64,000 bases of DNA from assembly GCA_003586115.2 (NCBI GenBank), contig QVOM02000073.1, positions 28,012,006 to 28,076,005 of the forward strand, given 5' to 3'. Under the pieces are notes generated by a model. It was not told the DNA's origin, did not search any database, and saw only the letters and a list, made by a program, of their open reading frames with translations. Source of the stretch: Salvator merianae. Lineage: Eukaryota > Chordata > Lepidosauria > Squamata > Teiidae. This document shows, one piece after another, positions 62,701-64,000 of this stretch. The stretch's first letter is position 1; each line of letters opens with the position of its first letter. Position numbers and translations under genes: made by a program.

Positions 62701-62980
62701 CTAATACAAGGAATTAGGCCCTGATCAGATGGGTTGGTGGAAGCATTGGTGTCCTGTGCTTTTGTGACAGGCCTGTCACAACTGTTGTGCTACTGGAACA
62801 GGGCCATATGGCATGTTACAGCTACATGAAATGCTTTATGGCTGAAAAATATAGCCAACTGATCAATTGCTGGGTTAGCAAAGGGTGCCCCATAGCTACA
62901 CTAACCAGCTCAGCAGGAAGGAACCTGTGCAAAAGAGGTTGGGAAATGTGTTATCCCACACTGTTTCTACATGTCCATGA
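59790..62980. other. non-coding stretch
   Basis: No gene recognised. An 18-bp direct repeat (ATAACATGAACCACCAAT) occurs at 60653-60670 and 60674-60691. A 119-codon minus-strand ORF (60279-59920) has no domain. Confidence 0.5.
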
Positions 62981-62984
62981 TAGA

Positions 62985-63840
62985 GATGTTCACAAACTTT
63001 GTTTGGTTTGATTCCAACCAACCCTCAAGAACTTCAAACATGTTTCAATTGAACTTCTCACTTCTCAAAGAAGTTTGAAATTTGGTTTGAATGTTCATCA
63101 ATCTGTTATTCCCAGGACATACATATACATAAACACGAACATATTCCAAAAACGTACAGTTGTAAAACAGTAAGCTGAATCATACTCAATACATTATAAT
63201 ACAGTAGGACACCCCACCCACCCTCTCTCATAGAACAAGAGCTAACTTTTGGAAAAAAAATCAATTATATTTCAAACAGTAAAACAAGTTTATTGTTTCC
63301 TTTAAAACGTATCTCCCCAAGTTGCAATGGAGGCAAGTGGGTGATTTTATATCAAGGGTGCATTCAATTATTGTGCTGCTTGGCAGGGATTTTCCTGCTG
63401 CCCCCCAAATTGGCATGTGGGTCCAGGGTGTGTGACATAAAGGAATCCATGTGGAGGCTCCTCTGATTTTCTAGGATTTTTTTTGGAAATCTACCACCTG
63501 CTCCATAGGAACAAATTGAAGATTTCCAAAATAAATTTCCCAAAAATCAAGGGTCCATCCAATCACCCTGAAACTTGTCACAACCCCTCCAACGCATATG
63601 CTGTGAGTGGAAGGCCAGAAAGAGGGTACACAAAAGATGTGCTGAATTGACTTGCAGTGAACTGGATGGTTCAGAAATGAACCAATCCACCCCACCCTGT
63701 AGGTAAAAAAAACAAACCCGGTTTGAAATGAACTTGAACCAAAGGGTGTCCAAATGAAACAAGAGAACCATAGCAAGGGGTCACTGTGGTTTGCTTGGTT
63801 CTCTATGGTTTGCTTGGCTCACATGTGAACCACTGCTGAG
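62985..63840. mobile_element. hAT-like MITE remnant (TTTGGTTTGA type)
   Basis: It begins AGAGATGTTCACAAACTTTG, comparable to the AGGGATGTGCACGAA terminus at 54047, and holds AAATTGGCATGTGGGTCC, shared with 43150-43800. GGTTTGCTTGG repeats occur near the right end (63790-63820). The right terminus is not defined. Confidence 0.4.
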
Positions 63841-63898
63841 ACAATTGGTCATGCCCCCCTTTTTTTTTCCAAAAATTTCCCAATTTGCCAAAGCTTGC

Positions 63899-63899
63899 T

Positions 63900-63932
<33 letters not shown>
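63899..63932. repeat. compound (CT)n-(CA)n microsatellite
   Basis: About 12 CT units followed by 5 CA units. Confidence 0.95.
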
Positions 63933-64000
63933 TCTTTTAATAAAGAAAAACATCTGAGGGAAAAAAAGAAGTGTTTCTGCATAACTATTGCCCTTATACA

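Overview
The window looks like intergenic or intronic DNA from a vertebrate. A squamate reptile (lizard or snake) fits best. The reasons are several coexisting non-LTR lineages (CR1/L2-like, L1-like, R4/Dong-like), plus Tc1, hAT-like and PIF/Harbinger-like DNA elements and a Ty1/copia element, all in AT-rich DNA with many short tandem repeats. The squamate call is an inference from repeat composition. I found no host protein-coding gene, tRNA, rRNA or CRISPR array. Every ORF I can assign belongs to a transposable element.

Layout. 1-4.3 kb: a nearly full-length CR1/L2-group LINE on the minus strand, with endonuclease and reverse transcriptase, broken by two in-frame TGAs and one frameshift. 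4.4-11.9 kb: an unclassified repeat present twice in opposite orientation, an L1-like ORF2 C-terminus, and an R4/Dong-like LINE tail. 15.9-18.3 kb: a palindromic MITE and a Tc1 element that has lost its 3' third. 19.36-20.92 kb: the oddest object, a CpG-retaining element with inverted termini that contains an uninterrupted 886-base poly(T). 21-23.4 kb: two members of a hairpin MITE family, one inserted at TAA inside an interspersed repeat that has an uninterrupted paralogue at 10.2 kb. 24.5-25.6 and 51.2-52.6 kb: two related LTR-like repeats in direct orientation, each with a minus-strand TATA box and AATAAA signal. 28.0 kb: a near-perfect hairpin MITE. 30.6-31.6 kb: a MITE cluster including a hAT-like MITE nested in another inverted-repeat element. 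38.8-39.8 kb: a 3' LINE fragment with a 281-codon open frame. 54.0-59.8 kb: a hAT-like MITE with target-site duplication, an R4-like RT fragment, and a degraded copia pol with a probable LTR remnant. The rest is AT-rich DNA with microsatellites and nothing I recognise.

The elements do not form a pathway. The window records successive transposition: nested insertions give relative ages, and CpG-to-TpG decay accounts for most nonsense mutations in the large LINE. The candidates most worth checking as new are the TIR element with the giant homopolymer, the unclassified inverted-copy repeat, and the MITE families with readable target sites.
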